Counted from the first letter of the stretch, positions 1 through 7,098 are shown. The stretch is DNA of 12,369 nt from Clostridium sp. CAG:253 (GCA_000436755.1 FR887293.1:1-12369); one strand, 5' to 3'. Notes: generated by a model not told the origin, from the sequence alone. Made by a program: numbers and translations.

Positions 1-690
1 AGTAATAAACTCTTACATATCTGGCAAGGAAAAATGCTTTACAGACATACGCTTGATATGTTATCAGATATTGTAAGCAGCAGAAAAATAAACGAAGATA
101 TAAATTATGACATAACACTTACTGTTGTAACACAATACGACAGGATAATAGCTGACCTTGATGGCAGAAAAGATATAAATACTGTGTTTTGCGGTGATAG
201 CAGGCTCGGTGCGTCATATACGATAAAAGCAGGGATAAACAGTTTGATGGGCAGGCTGAAAAAAGACGACTGGCTTTTGTTCATCGTTGCAGACCAGCCG
301 TATCTTAGCGAAAAGACGATACTTAAATTTATCGAGGCAGCAGAGAAAAAGAAAAATAAGAAAGAATTTTCTTCGCAAGATAAAAAAATCGAAGATTACA
401 AATTACTTTTGACGAATGGTGAAAAAAATAATGATGATTATGAAAATATTTTGTCAGAAGAAAAAAAAAGCAAAGATTACAAGGTATTTTCGGCAAGATA
501 TAGGGAAAAAGCAGGAAATCCATGTATGTTCTCCTGCGGACTTATACCTGAGTTGTTGATGTTAAGAGGTGACAGCGGAGGCAGAAAAGTCGCAAAAAGA
601 CATGAATGTTTTTATATAGATGTTGAAGACGAGAAAGAATTGTTTGATATTGACAGTGAAAAAGATATTAATATTTATTCTCAGGATTGA
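1..690 (+). CDS. MobA-like nucleotidyltransferase, 5'-truncated by the window edge
   Basis: The reading frame is open from base 1. Residues 1-11 (SNKLLHIWQGK) match the conserved family stretch just after the N-terminal nucleotide-binding loop, so the ATG at 34 is internal and the true start lies outside the window. Visible length is 229 residues. The VADQP motif (Asp98, counting from base 1) corresponds to the Mg-binding DxP motif. The later AGNPCMFS and GDSGGRKVAKRH stretches match the RRGHP and GDRGGR blocks of MobA/MocA-type cytidylyl/guanylyltransferases that act on molybdopterin cofactor. This is a cytosolic enzyme, probably serving a molybdenum hydroxylase; that partner is not visible here. 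Oddity: about 45 extra Lys/Glu/Asp/Asn-rich residues sit between the DQP region and the AGNP block, where the family normally has a short loop. Family assignment is secure; the exact substrate is inferred. Confidence 0.85.
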   Translation, partial: SNKLLHIWQGKMLYRHTLDMLSDIVSSRKINEDINYDITLTVVTQYDRIIADLDGRKDINTVFCGDSRLGASYTIKAGINSLMGRLKKDDWLLFIVADQPYLSEKTILKFIEAAEKKKNKKEFSSQDKKIEDYKLLLTNGEKNNDDYENILSEEKKSKDYKVFSARYREKAGNPCMFSCGLIPELLMLRGDSGGRKVAKRHECFYIDVEDEKELFDIDSEKDINIYSQD

Positions 691-762
691 TGTTAACCGT
701 CAGTTATATGCCAATTAACGGATTTGTAACAGTTCAGCCTTGCATTTCTTACATTCATAAAC

Positions 763-792
763 TTGACTTATTGTGCTGTTAGCATATATAAT
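763..792 (+). promoter_or_regulatory. Near-consensus sigma-A promoter facing the IS relic
   Basis: TTGACT at 763-768 and a perfect TATAAT at 787-792 are separated by 18 bp. This is the best -35/-10 pair noted in the window. The predicted start is near 799. No credible ORF follows; a strong hairpin with a T-run begins 18 bp after the predicted start, so any transcript would be short. The stretch 691-798 holds nothing else I can support. Confidence 0.55.
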
Positions 793-798
793 CCCATC

Positions 799-863
799 TT
801 TGACAGTTTGGAAATAAAAAACGGCTACAACGCCAGTAAAATCAGGTGCTGTAGCCGTTTTTG
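799..863 (+). ncRNA. Candidate short transcript between a strong promoter and a terminator hairpin
   Basis: A predicted start near 799 and the hairpin ending at 862 would give an RNA of about 65 nt. It would run opposite to the transposase relic and stop just before that relic's 3' end at 882. The evidence is only the promoter plus terminator geometry; I recognise no RNA family. It may simply be a terminated spurious transcript. Confidence 0.25.
817..862. terminator. Bidirectional intrinsic terminator hairpin
   Basis: The arms are 817-829 and 850-862: AAAAACGGCTACA pairs perfectly with TGTAGCCGTTTTT. After one mismatch, 831-834 also pair with 845-848 (one wobble), leaving a loop at 835-844. 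There is a T-run after the stem on the plus strand and a longer one on the minus strand. It can end transcription of the transposase relic from the right and read-through from the MobA-like gene on the left. Confidence 0.85.
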
Positions 864-881
864 GCTTCGCAGCGATATGTG

Positions 882-1238
882 CTATATTTCAGCTTTTGAT
901 GAATTGTTTTCCTTGGTCTGCTTGATGATACTTCTCATTGTCGATTTTTTGATGAATTCATAGTCTGTTCTAAATCCAAAAGTTTTGTGCAGAAAATCTG
1001 TTATCTCGGTTCGTGTGTAGGATGGAACATAGCCGTTTGCCGTGTTTAACAAAGTTAATTTCATCGATCTTAATGTGTCGGCTTCATTTTTAGCCCATGC
1101 CATCAGTTTATCTGCATCACCGTCGAACTGTTCCAAAAGAGCATTATATTTGCCGAGTTTTTTATAGATACGGGAAGATGATTTACCATCTGTCTTACGG
1201 AAGGATTGGTAAATATAGACATCCTTTTTATTTTTCAA
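882..1238 (-). pseudogene. IS1634-family transposase remnant, N-terminus fused to C-terminus
   Basis: The frame starts at a TTG codon preceded by GGGAG with 8 nt spacing and encodes 118 residues, against roughly 550 in intact relatives. Residues 1-53 (VYIYQSFRK, SSSRIYKKLGKYNALLE, AWAK) match the N-terminal region of Clostridia IS1634-type transposases. Residues 55-118 (GYVPSYTRTEITDFLHKTFG, FRTDYEF) match their extreme C-terminus. The junction lies near base 1075-1082. The whole DDE catalytic core is missing, so it cannot transpose by itself. The frame stays open across the junction, consistent with a clean, fairly recent in-frame deletion. The family match is from memory of conserved motifs, not from a search. 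Confidence 0.75.
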
Positions 1239-1354
1239 CTGTCAAACTCCCGGCTGAATAAGCAAGAGCGTACCAAATAAAATGGTGAAAGATGACTATA
1301 TTTGGCAGGTATTTGTCGGAAAAGCAAAAATATGTATGCAATAATATGAAAATA

Positions 1355-1363
1355 TGGTACAAT
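1355..1363 (+). promoter_or_regulatory. Extended -10 promoter for hybrid kinase 1
   Basis: TGG followed by TACAAT (1358-1363) is a TGn-extended -10 box; no good -35 is visible. The predicted start near 1370 lies downstream of the ATG at 1354, which argues that the gene starts at 1414. The rest of 1247-1413 holds only a weak 7-bp inverted repeat (1273-1279 with 1299-1305). Confidence 0.45.
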
Positions 1364-1413
1364 GTCATAAATATAAACAGTTATATATTATTGTATTTGT
1401 GGAGAATGGATAT

Positions 1414-4400
1414 ATGCAGACGGATAACAGATTGATTCAGAAAGAGACGATTTACTACTGTATCAAAGGATTCAGATTAAATGATGAAAATTATAATGTG
1501 GTAAAAGAAGCGGTTGATTTTAGCAACATGGTAGGTTTTTTGACTGGTTATTATGATGACAGACTTACCATAGCAAGTGTCAGTGCTTATTTTTTGGAGA
1601 GTTTAGGATATGAATATGACGAATTTATGCAGATGTCGCACGGTTCATTAAAAAATATTTTTTTTGGTGAAAACCAGAGCTTTCTTGAGATAGAGAGATT
1701 TAAAAAAATACACGGTTCAGGCGAAGGTCAGATGATAAACAAAGCAGATGCACCTGTCTATGTTAGAATGTACAAAGCGGATACCGTGGACGAAAACGGA
1801 AATAAAATGTGGGTGTTATCCGTAAAGACTGACTGGGTACAGCAGAATTTAAAACTTATAAATAATGTTCTCAAATCAGGAATGTGGTATTTTGACTTTG
1901 ATATGAACGGTGACATTGCCGGTGTGTTTTGGAGCCATGAATTTAGAAGAATGCTTGGTTATCATGATATTCTTGATTTTCCTAACAAATTTGAGATGTT
2001 GGAAGAGAGTATTCATCCTGATGACAGAAAAAAAGTTCTTGCATTATTAAAAGAAGTATTAGCTGACAGGCATGATGAGAAAAAGTATCATATTGAATAC
2101 AGAGTGAAGAGGATTGACGGGAAGTATCAGTGGTTCAGGACGAATGCAGAAGTTATAAGAAGCCGTGACGGTCTGCCGATAAGGATGGTAGGCACTTTTG
2201 TTAATATTGAAGAACAGAGAGAGCAGGAACTCTTTGTAAAGAGGAGCGATGCTTTTCACAGGGCATATACGAAATCAAATATATGTGAATATTATGTAAA
2301 TCTTAAAGATAACACGTTTGATTCACTTAAAGTGGAGGATTCACTTCTCGGTATTTTTGAAAAAAGTACGACATGGGATGAACTTATTCAGGAATATCTA
2401 GACAAATTTGTATGTGAAGAAGACAAGTCAGCGGTTGCACTTATCTATAACAGAGCATATATACTTGAAAAGTTTAACGACGGCAGTCGTGAGTTAAGTA
2501 TTGAATGCCGCATAAAAATAAATGGTGAAGAACGTTTGGTGAGAAATGTAGTAATGTCGGGTGAGGAAGAGGGTGTGTCACGCTATGCCATGATATTGGT
2601 TAGGGATATTACCGAGGCGAGAAAACAGGCTGATGAAATAAGGGAGATAACCCGCAAAAATGTCGTTATGGACAAACTTCTTCAGGGAACGATAAAACTC
2701 GTTGACCGTTTTGCAATGTGTAATATAAATGAAGACACATACAAAGTATACAGTATAATGCCTGAAGAGTCGATACATGGTTCTGTAGGTAATTATCATG
2801 ATTTTGTTGAGAAAACTTCTTTGACATATAAGGTTGTATCCGAGAAACAGTCGATGAAGGGTATTCTTTCGGAAGAAAACCTGAACAAAATATTTCACGG
2901 CGTTGGAATTGATTATATATACAAATTTGAATATTGTACGCTTGATGAGAAGATATTTAAAAATATGGCTGTGATTCCTATATCAAAGACAGAATCGGGT
3001 AAGATTGAGAGTATTATGCTTATAGTTCAGGATATAACTCAGGAAAAGCAAATGGAAATTGCATCGAGAAAAGCACTGAAAGATGCCTATGATGCTGCAA
3101 ATCTTGCAAACCATTCAAAAACAGAGTTTTTGTCAAATATGTCCCACGATATCCGTACGCCTATGAATGCGATTGTCGGAATGACTGCAATTGCGGGTGC
3201 AAATATAGACAATAAGGAGAGGGTTATCGACTGCCTTGGCAAAATTACAAAGTCGAGCAGACATCTGCTCGGTCTTATAAATGAGGTTCTCGACATGTCG
3301 CGAATTGAGAGCGGCAGATTTACGTTGTCTGAGGAAGACTTTAATCTTGCAGAACTCGTAGACAATCTTGTCACGATGACTAAAAATGACATAGAAGCGC
3401 ATAGTCACAACTTTGAGGTGCGTGTCGGAAAAATAAACCACGAGAATGTGTTTGGTGACAGTTTGCGATTACAACAGGTTATCACCAATGTTATGAGCAA
3501 TGCGATAAAATACACTCCTAATGGAGGAAATATTATTTTCTCTATTGAGGAAAAACACGATAAATCTAAAAATATAGGATGTTATGAATTTTCTGTTGAA
3601 GATAACGGAATAGGAATGACGAAAGAGTTTCAGGAGGTTATTTTTGAGCCGTTTACAAGAGCAGACAATAAGAGAACAACTAAGATACAGGGGACAGGTC
3701 TTGGAATGACAATAGTCAGAAACATTGTCAATATGATGAATGGCAATATAAAGATTGAGAGTGAGCCGGGAAAGGGAAGCAAGTTTATAATAACAGTATT
3801 TTTGAAACTTCAGGATGAAGAAAGAGAACAGATAGAAGAACTTGTTGACCTTCCTGTACTGGTTGTCGATGATGATGAGATATGTTGTGAAAATGCGATA
3901 AATATATTGGACGACATAGGAATTAACGGCGAATGGACAACATCAGGAAGTAAAGCTGTTGAAATGACAAGAAAACGTCATGAATTGGATGAAGATTATT
4001 TTGCGGTGATAGTTGACCTTAGAATGCCTGAGATGAACGGAATAGAAACTGCAAGGCAGATAAGGAAGATAGTCGGCAAAGACATCACGATAATTGTACT
4101 TACGGCATATGACTATTCATTGGTGGAGGACGAGGCGAGAGAAGCCGGAGTTGATGCATTTATAACAAAACCGCTGTTTCGCTCACGTCTTGTTACAATG
4201 CTTAGAAATATAATCAAGGGAAAACCGGGCAGGTCTGCCACAAAATATCTGTCAGGTATTTCAAAATCGGATTATTCAGGTCAGAGAATACTTCTTGTAG
4301 AGGACAATGAACTGAATCGAGAGATAGCTAAAGAGATAATAGAAATGACAGGGGCAATAGTAGATACCGCAGAAAACGGCAAAGAAGCGGTAGAGAAAGT

Positions 4401-4653
4401 CATGGATACGCCTGATGATTATTACAGGCTTGTATTTATGGATATACAGATGCCTGTTATGAACGGATATGAAGCGGCTGCTGCCATAAGAGGACTGGAT
4501 GATAAAAAGAAAGCATCCATACCTATAGTAGCTATGACGGCAAATGCATTTGCAGAAGACATTATGCTTGCAAAAAATGCCGGAATGAATGAGCATATGG
4601 CAAAGCCGCTTGATATAAATAAATTGAACGAAACACTGAGAAAGTGGCTGTGA
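1414..4653 (+). CDS. Soluble PAS hybrid histidine kinase with two receiver domains (kinase 1)
   Basis: This cytosolic sensor autophosphorylates a histidine and passes phosphate to its own receiver domains. It has 1079 residues from the ATG at 1414, which has GGAG 9 nt upstream; the ATG at 1354 overlaps the promoter -10. Domain order: PAS-like about 36-135; a clear PAS/PAC of the PAS-3 type about 152-270; two further PAS-like regions about 275-405 and 415-550, ending in RDITEA and QDITQE; HisKA with the H-box SNMSHDIRTPMN (His578); HATPase with N-box (Asn696), G1 DNGIGM (Asp730) and G2 GTGLGM (about 760-765); REC1 with VVDDDE, Asp868 in VDLRMP, TAYD and TKP; REC2 with LVEDN, Asp1010 in MDIQMP and AKP. 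All phosphotransfer residues are present. There is no signal peptide, membrane segment, HPt or output domain, so the signal must reach a partner encoded elsewhere. It has its own promoter and is paralogous to the kinase at 7736. Confidence 0.95.
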   Translation: MQTDNRLIQKETIYYCIKGFRLNDENYNVVKEAVDFSNMVGFLTGYYDDRLTIASVSAYFLESLGYEYDEFMQMSHGSLKNIFFGENQSFLEIERFKKIHGSGEGQMINKADAPVYVRMYKADTVDENGNKMWVLSVKTDWVQQNLKLINNVLKSGMWYFDFDMNGDIAGVFWSHEFRRMLGYHDILDFPNKFEMLEESIHPDDRKKVLALLKEVLADRHDEKKYHIEYRVKRIDGKYQWFRTNAEVIRSRDGLPIRMVGTFVNIEEQREQELFVKRSDAFHRAYTKSNICEYYVNLKDNTFDSLKVEDSLLGIFEKSTTWDELIQEYLDKFVCEEDKSAVALIYNRAYILEKFNDGSRELSIECRIKINGEERLVRNVVMSGEEEGVSRYAMILVRDITEARKQADEIREITRKNVVMDKLLQGTIKLVDRFAMCNINEDTYKVYSIMPEESIHGSVGNYHDFVEKTSLTYKVVSEKQSMKGILSEENLNKIFHGVGIDYIYKFEYCTLDEKIFKNMAVIPISKTESGKIESIMLIVQDITQEKQMEIASRKALKDAYDAANLANHSKTEFLSNMSHDIRTPMNAIVGMTAIAGANIDNKERVIDCLGKITKSSRHLLGLINEVLDMSRIESGRFTLSEEDFNLAELVDNLVTMTKNDIEAHSHNFEVRVGKINHENVFGDSLRLQQVITNVMSNAIKYTPNGGNIIFSIEEKHDKSKNIGCYEFSVEDNGIGMTKEFQEVIFEPFTRADNKRTTKIQGTGLGMTIVRNIVNMMNGNIKIESEPGKGSKFIITVFLKLQDEEREQIEELVDLPVLVVDDDEICCENAINILDDIGINGEWTTSGSKAVEMTRKRHELDEDYFAVIVDLRMPEMNGIETARQIRKIVGKDITIIVLTAYDYSLVEDEAREAGVDAFITKPLFRSRLVTMLRNIIKGKPGRSATKYLSGISKSDYSGQRILLVEDNELNREIAKEIIEMTGAIVDTAENGKEAVEKVMDTPDDYYRLVFMDIQMPVMNGYEAAAAIRGLDDKKKASIPIVAMTANAFAEDIMLAKNAGMNEHMAKPLDINKLNETLRKWL

Positions 4654-4660
4654 TAAGCTT

Positions 4661-5365
4661 TTAATCAATACCTACGTCAATGCCGCCTTTTCGCTCAGAA
4701 GGCTGGATTATAACAGTGACACCTGTACTACCATGCCATTCAAACTGATAGGACTCTCCGGAAGTCTGCCCTATAAAAGTTTTCCATGAAACATCAGCGG
4801 TTACCTGAGGGTCACAGTGACCTTTCCCAATCCAGCATACGACAGCATCGGGATCAATTGAGATTGTACTGCCTGACGACACATTGCTTAAGACTATAGG
4901 ATTGCCGTCTGCGAGAACCGCAACATATGCGTTTGGACCTTTTGCGGTGAGAGTGGAGGTTGCAAGCCCTTTTTGTGAAAGGATTCCCACACCTATAAAA
5001 CGAACACTGTAATCGCAATCCTGTGTGAAAGCTAATATATTTTCTGATTCCACAGATACCGTCTCTCCCTCAGCGAGGTGATATACAACTATATGCTGAC
5101 CGTAATTTGCATAATATGTAACAGAGTCTCCATTTAGATTTACTTTCATCAAAGGTAAGTTTTCTCCGGTGACTCTGCGGACAAGCTGGCCGAATATAGC
5201 CTGACCTATATTGTTTTGCGGGCCGAAAAGAACTTTTTCAAAAGTGTAATTTTTAGCACCGGTATTTTCTCCGGCTATAAAAGCACCTGCTTTTGTAAAT
5301 AAAACATCACTTCCGCTGCATGTGACTTTTAGTGTCAATTCGTTTACTGTTTCAAATTTAAGCAT
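4661..5365 (-). CDS. AIM24-family protein (TIGR00266/DUF124-like)
   Basis: A 234-residue soluble protein. The start fits AGGA 5-6 nt upstream of the ATG. The sequence carries the family blocks: an N-terminal strand followed by LFTKAGAFIAGEN (about 23-35), FGQLVRRVTGENLPLM (about 58-73), ENILAFTQDCDYSVRFIGVG (about 108-127), GPNAYVAVLADGNPIVLSN (about 142-160), DPDAVVCWIG and a C-terminal GIDV. The AIM24 fold is a beta-rich scaffold; bacterial function is not established and the yeast homologue acts in mitochondrial membrane organisation. It is the second gene of the terD operon (76 bp gap, no separate promoter seen), and pairing of these two families is familiar to me from Lachnospiraceae. 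The stop codon is 7 bp from that of kinase 1, with no terminator between them. Confidence 0.85.
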   Translation of the reverse strand: MLKFETVNELTLKVTCSGSDVLFTKAGAFIAGENTGAKNYTFEKVLFGPQNNIGQAIFGQLVRRVTGENLPLMKVNLNGDSVTYYANYGQHIVVYHLAEGETVSVESENILAFTQDCDYSVRFIGVGILSQKGLATSTLTAKGPNAYVAVLADGNPIVLSNVSSGSTISIDPDAVVCWIGKGHCDPQVTADVSWKTFIGQTSGESYQFEWHGSTGVTVIIQPSERKGGIDVGID

Positions 5366-5441
5366 TTTATTCCTCGTTTCCGTGTTGAACTGTTTATTTG
5401 TTGAACACTGATTTATTTTTTATAAAGTTGTAAAGACAGAC

Positions 5442-6266
5442 TTAAACTATTTGTACTCCATATAATCCGCAAAGTCCTGCCAAATCTTTAGATACGCCGT
5501 TTCCTACGGCATTAAATTTCCAATTTCCATTATGCAGATATACTTCACCAATCATCATAGAGGTGACGTTCTCATAATATTCATCCATTTTAAAACTTAC
5601 AAGTTCACTGTTGTTTGAATAATTAAGTATTCGCACATAGGCATCTTTAATCATGCTGAAATTTAGTTTCTTTTCGTAAGCTTCGTTTATGGTTAGTACA
5701 AAGACGATTTTTTTTACAGATGGTGATAAATTGTTAAGGTCAATGGTTATGCTTTCACGGTCATTTTTTTCAGCCTCATTAAAAATAACGCTGCCATCAG
5801 GACTTTTTGTCTGACCGTAAAACACAAACCAGTCATCCCCCGGTACTTTTCCTGTCGAATCAAGCATAAAAGCTGACACATCCACATCACATTCGGTATT
5901 AGAAATGTTCCAGCCGAGACAGGCTTTTATTTTTTGGACGGAGCCGCCTGTAAAAAACTGTATTTTCTGTCCTTTCATGGTTGTATGTATTAGCGGCGGG
6001 ATTGTCATTGTTTTTGTTGTGTTGGTGTTAGTGACTGTGGCTGCATTGTTGAATACAGGAGCGTTACCAATTGTGTTAGTATTATCAGTGTTTATGGTAC
6101 CTTGATTGGAAGTCTGCCCTGAATCTTTGTTGTCAGACACACCGGCGGTTTGATTTAGATTATGTATTTCTTTTAAATTTAAAGGTGTCTGTACCTTGAT
6201 ATTATTGATTGAAGTTATGGTCTGCTCCGTAAATGGGGCAGATGACTTCATCTGGATATTTGTCAT
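5442..6266 (-). CDS. TerD-domain stress protein with a long Asn/Thr-rich N-terminal extension
   Basis: 274 residues from the ATG at 6266, chosen because GAGG lies 6 nt upstream; the ATG at 6278 has a poorer site and overlaps that GAGG. The TerD core is about 95-274, with LGWN (117-120), DVDVSAFML (127-135), GDDWFVFYGQ (143-152), NDRESITIDL (168-177), FVLTINEA (189-196) and FNAVGNGVSKDLAGL (251-265). The acidic residues in these motifs match the calcium-binding positions of the family. TerD proteins are cytosolic and associated with tellurite resistance and general chemical or metal stress; the biochemical role is unresolved. The first about 93 residues are not TerD: an amphipathic-looking start, then a low-complexity stretch rich in Asn, Thr and Gln (about 48-86), probably a flexible linker. 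First gene of an operon with the AIM24 gene. Confidence 0.9.
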   Translation of the reverse strand: MTNIQMKSSAPFTEQTITSINNIKVQTPLNLKEIHNLNQTAGVSDNKDSGQTSNQGTINTDNTNTIGNAPVFNNAATVTNTNTTKTMTIPPLIHTTMKGQKIQFFTGGSVQKIKACLGWNISNTECDVDVSAFMLDSTGKVPGDDWFVFYGQTKSPDGSVIFNEAEKNDRESITIDLNNLSPSVKKIVFVLTINEAYEKKLNFSMIKDAYVRILNYSNNSELVSFKMDEYYENVTSMMIGEVYLHNGNWKFNAVGNGVSKDLAGLCGLYGVQIV

Positions 6267-6325
6267 GTTAAACCTCATTTCTGAATTACAAATTTGTAAA
6301 TAAAATTACTGTTTGGTATATTTTA

Positions 6326-6354
6326 ATATTAAGTGCAATATGTTAAAATGTCAA
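6326..6354 (-). promoter_or_regulatory. Promoter for the terD-AIM24 operon
   Basis: Read on the minus strand, a perfect TTGACA (6349-6354) is followed after 17 bp by TAATAT (6326-6331, 4 of 6 matches to TATAAT). The predicted start near 6319 gives a leader of about 53 nt before the ATG at 6266. The -35 shares a base with the -10 box of the opposing promoter at 6344-6349. Confidence 0.5.
6341..6349 (+). promoter_or_regulatory. Extended -10 promoter for the LOG-family gene
   Basis: TGT followed by TAAAAT (6344-6349) is a TGn-extended -10 box; no good -35 is visible. The predicted start near 6356 gives a leader of about 32 nt. It overlaps the terD promoter on the other strand, so both cannot be occupied at once. 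Confidence 0.4.
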
Positions 6355-6387
6355 TTATCATAAAAGTAAAAGGAATTAAAGAGGAAT

Positions 6388-6936
6388 ATGAATATTACAG
6401 TATATCTTGGAGCGAATGAAGGAAATGCTACTTATTTAAAGAAAGAGGTAAAGGAACTTGGAAAATGGATAGGAGAGAGCGGAAATTCTCTTGTTTATGG
6501 CGGCTCAAAGTCGGGACTTATGGGAATACTTGCTGACAGTGTGCTTTTGGCAGGCGGAAGAGTTACCGGGGTAGAGCCTGTATTTTTTGTCGAGAGCGAA
6601 TATCAGCATGAGGGAATACATGAACTTATTGTCACAAAAGATATGCCTGAGCGAAAGGCAAAAATGATTGAACTTGGAGATGCATTTATAGCTTTCCCGG
6701 GAGGAACCGGAACTTTAGAAGAAATATCAGAAATAATGTCAATGATTTCTTTAAAACATATGGATGCACCGTGCATATTATATAATCTTCATGGTTATTA
6801 TGACGGCTTGAAAATGCAGCTTGACACCATGATAAAATATGAATTATCCTCAAAAGATCGTCTTGAGGGTATTTATTTTGCAGACACAATCGATGATATA
6901 ATCAAAGATTTAGCAAAAATCAAGTTAGTTTCATAA
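6388..6936 (+). CDS. LOG-family nucleoside-5'-monophosphate phosphoribohydrolase
   Basis: A 182-residue cytosolic Rossmann-type protein of normal family length. The diagnostic motifs are YGGSKSGLMG (37-46), ERKAKM (88-93), FIAFPGGTGTLEE (100-112) and GYYDGL (136-141). The Arg of ERK and the Glu of PGGTGTLEE are the catalytic and substrate-binding residues of LOG (Lonely Guy) enzymes, which split nucleoside monophosphates into free base and ribose 5-phosphate; in plants the substrate is a cytokinin nucleotide. The bacterial substrate here is unknown, probably AMP or a modified nucleotide. GAGG lies only 3 nt before the ATG and AAGGA about 13 nt before it; the start is fixed by the first beta strand (NITVYLGA). 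It is transcribed divergently from terD through overlapping promoters. Confidence 0.9.
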   Translation: MNITVYLGANEGNATYLKKEVKELGKWIGESGNSLVYGGSKSGLMGILADSVLLAGGRVTGVEPVFFVESEYQHEGIHELIVTKDMPERKAKMIELGDAFIAFPGGTGTLEEISEIMSMISLKHMDAPCILYNLHGYYDGLKMQLDTMIKYELSSKDRLEGIYFADTIDDIIKDLAKIKLVS

Positions 6937-6967
6937 AAATCTCCCTGTGTTTTACAAATATAAATAG

Positions 6968-6981
6968 TGTGATATTTCACA
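6968..6981. promoter_or_regulatory. 14-bp perfect inverted repeat, possible Crp/Fnr-type operator
   Basis: TGTGA-TATT-TCACA has perfect 5-bp half-sites and the 14-bp length of Fnr-type sites, with Crp-like half-site sequence. It lies about 120 bp upstream of the phosphatase promoter and 32 bp after the LOG stop codon. It is followed by an A-run, not a T-run, so it does not look like a plus-strand terminator. No Crp/Fnr gene is in the window. The rest of 6937-7098 holds only a short palindrome, ATCAGCTGAT (7034-7043). Confidence 0.25.
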
Positions 6982-7098
6982 AAAAAGCAGAAATCATCTT
7001 ATCACTTAAATATTTTAATGGCAAGAAAAATATATCAGCTGATTATTGGAAAATTTAAAAAAATTATAATTTCGCATGTAGTGATTTTATCGGACATG

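Larger units (their letters stand above)
799..1246 (-). mobile_element. Internally deleted IS1634-type insertion sequence (MITE-like relic)
   Basis: A transposase pseudogene and its terminator hairpin are enclosed by an imperfect inverted repeat: 799-820 against 1225-1246, with TTTGACAGTT perfect at the outside, then 3 mismatches, then AAATAAAAA, for 19 of 22 matches. The right copy overlaps the transposase start codon, which is unusual for a true IS end, so the boundaries are uncertain. A second short pair, TGCCAA at 709-714 and TTGGCA at 1302-1307, lies further out. I see no target-site duplication at either pair. The element type rests on the transposase similarity; the ends are inference. 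Confidence 0.45.

Noticed and set aside
763..963. Plus-strand ORF of 66 codons across the hairpin and the relic
   Set aside because: Its TTG start coincides with the -35 box, it reads through the terminator hairpin, and it overlaps the better supported transposase remnant on the other strand.
1273..1305. CCAAATA/TATTTGG 7-bp inverted repeat upstream of kinase 1
   Set aside because: The stem is short with a 19-nt AT-rich loop and no T-run; it is expected by chance in such sequence.
1354..1413. Upstream ATG of kinase 1 as the start
   Set aside because: It overlaps the extended -10 promoter and has no ribosome site, while the ATG at 1414 has GGAG at good spacing.
4276..4668. Minus-strand 130-codon ORF opposite the second receiver of kinase 1
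   Set aside because: It is a shadow of a strongly conserved receiver domain; its Cys/His/Tyr-rich sequence is typical of antisense frames in AT-rich genes.
4685..4703. GCCTT/AAGGC hairpin near the kinase 1-AIM24 junction as a terminator
   Set aside because: The stem is 5-6 bp, lies inside the AIM24 coding region and has no T-run on either side.
5905..6105. Plus-strand hydrophobic 66-codon ORF opposite the terD linker
   Set aside because: Its Val/Leu-rich sequence is the complement of the Asn/Thr-rich linker codons, so the apparent membrane segment is an artefact.
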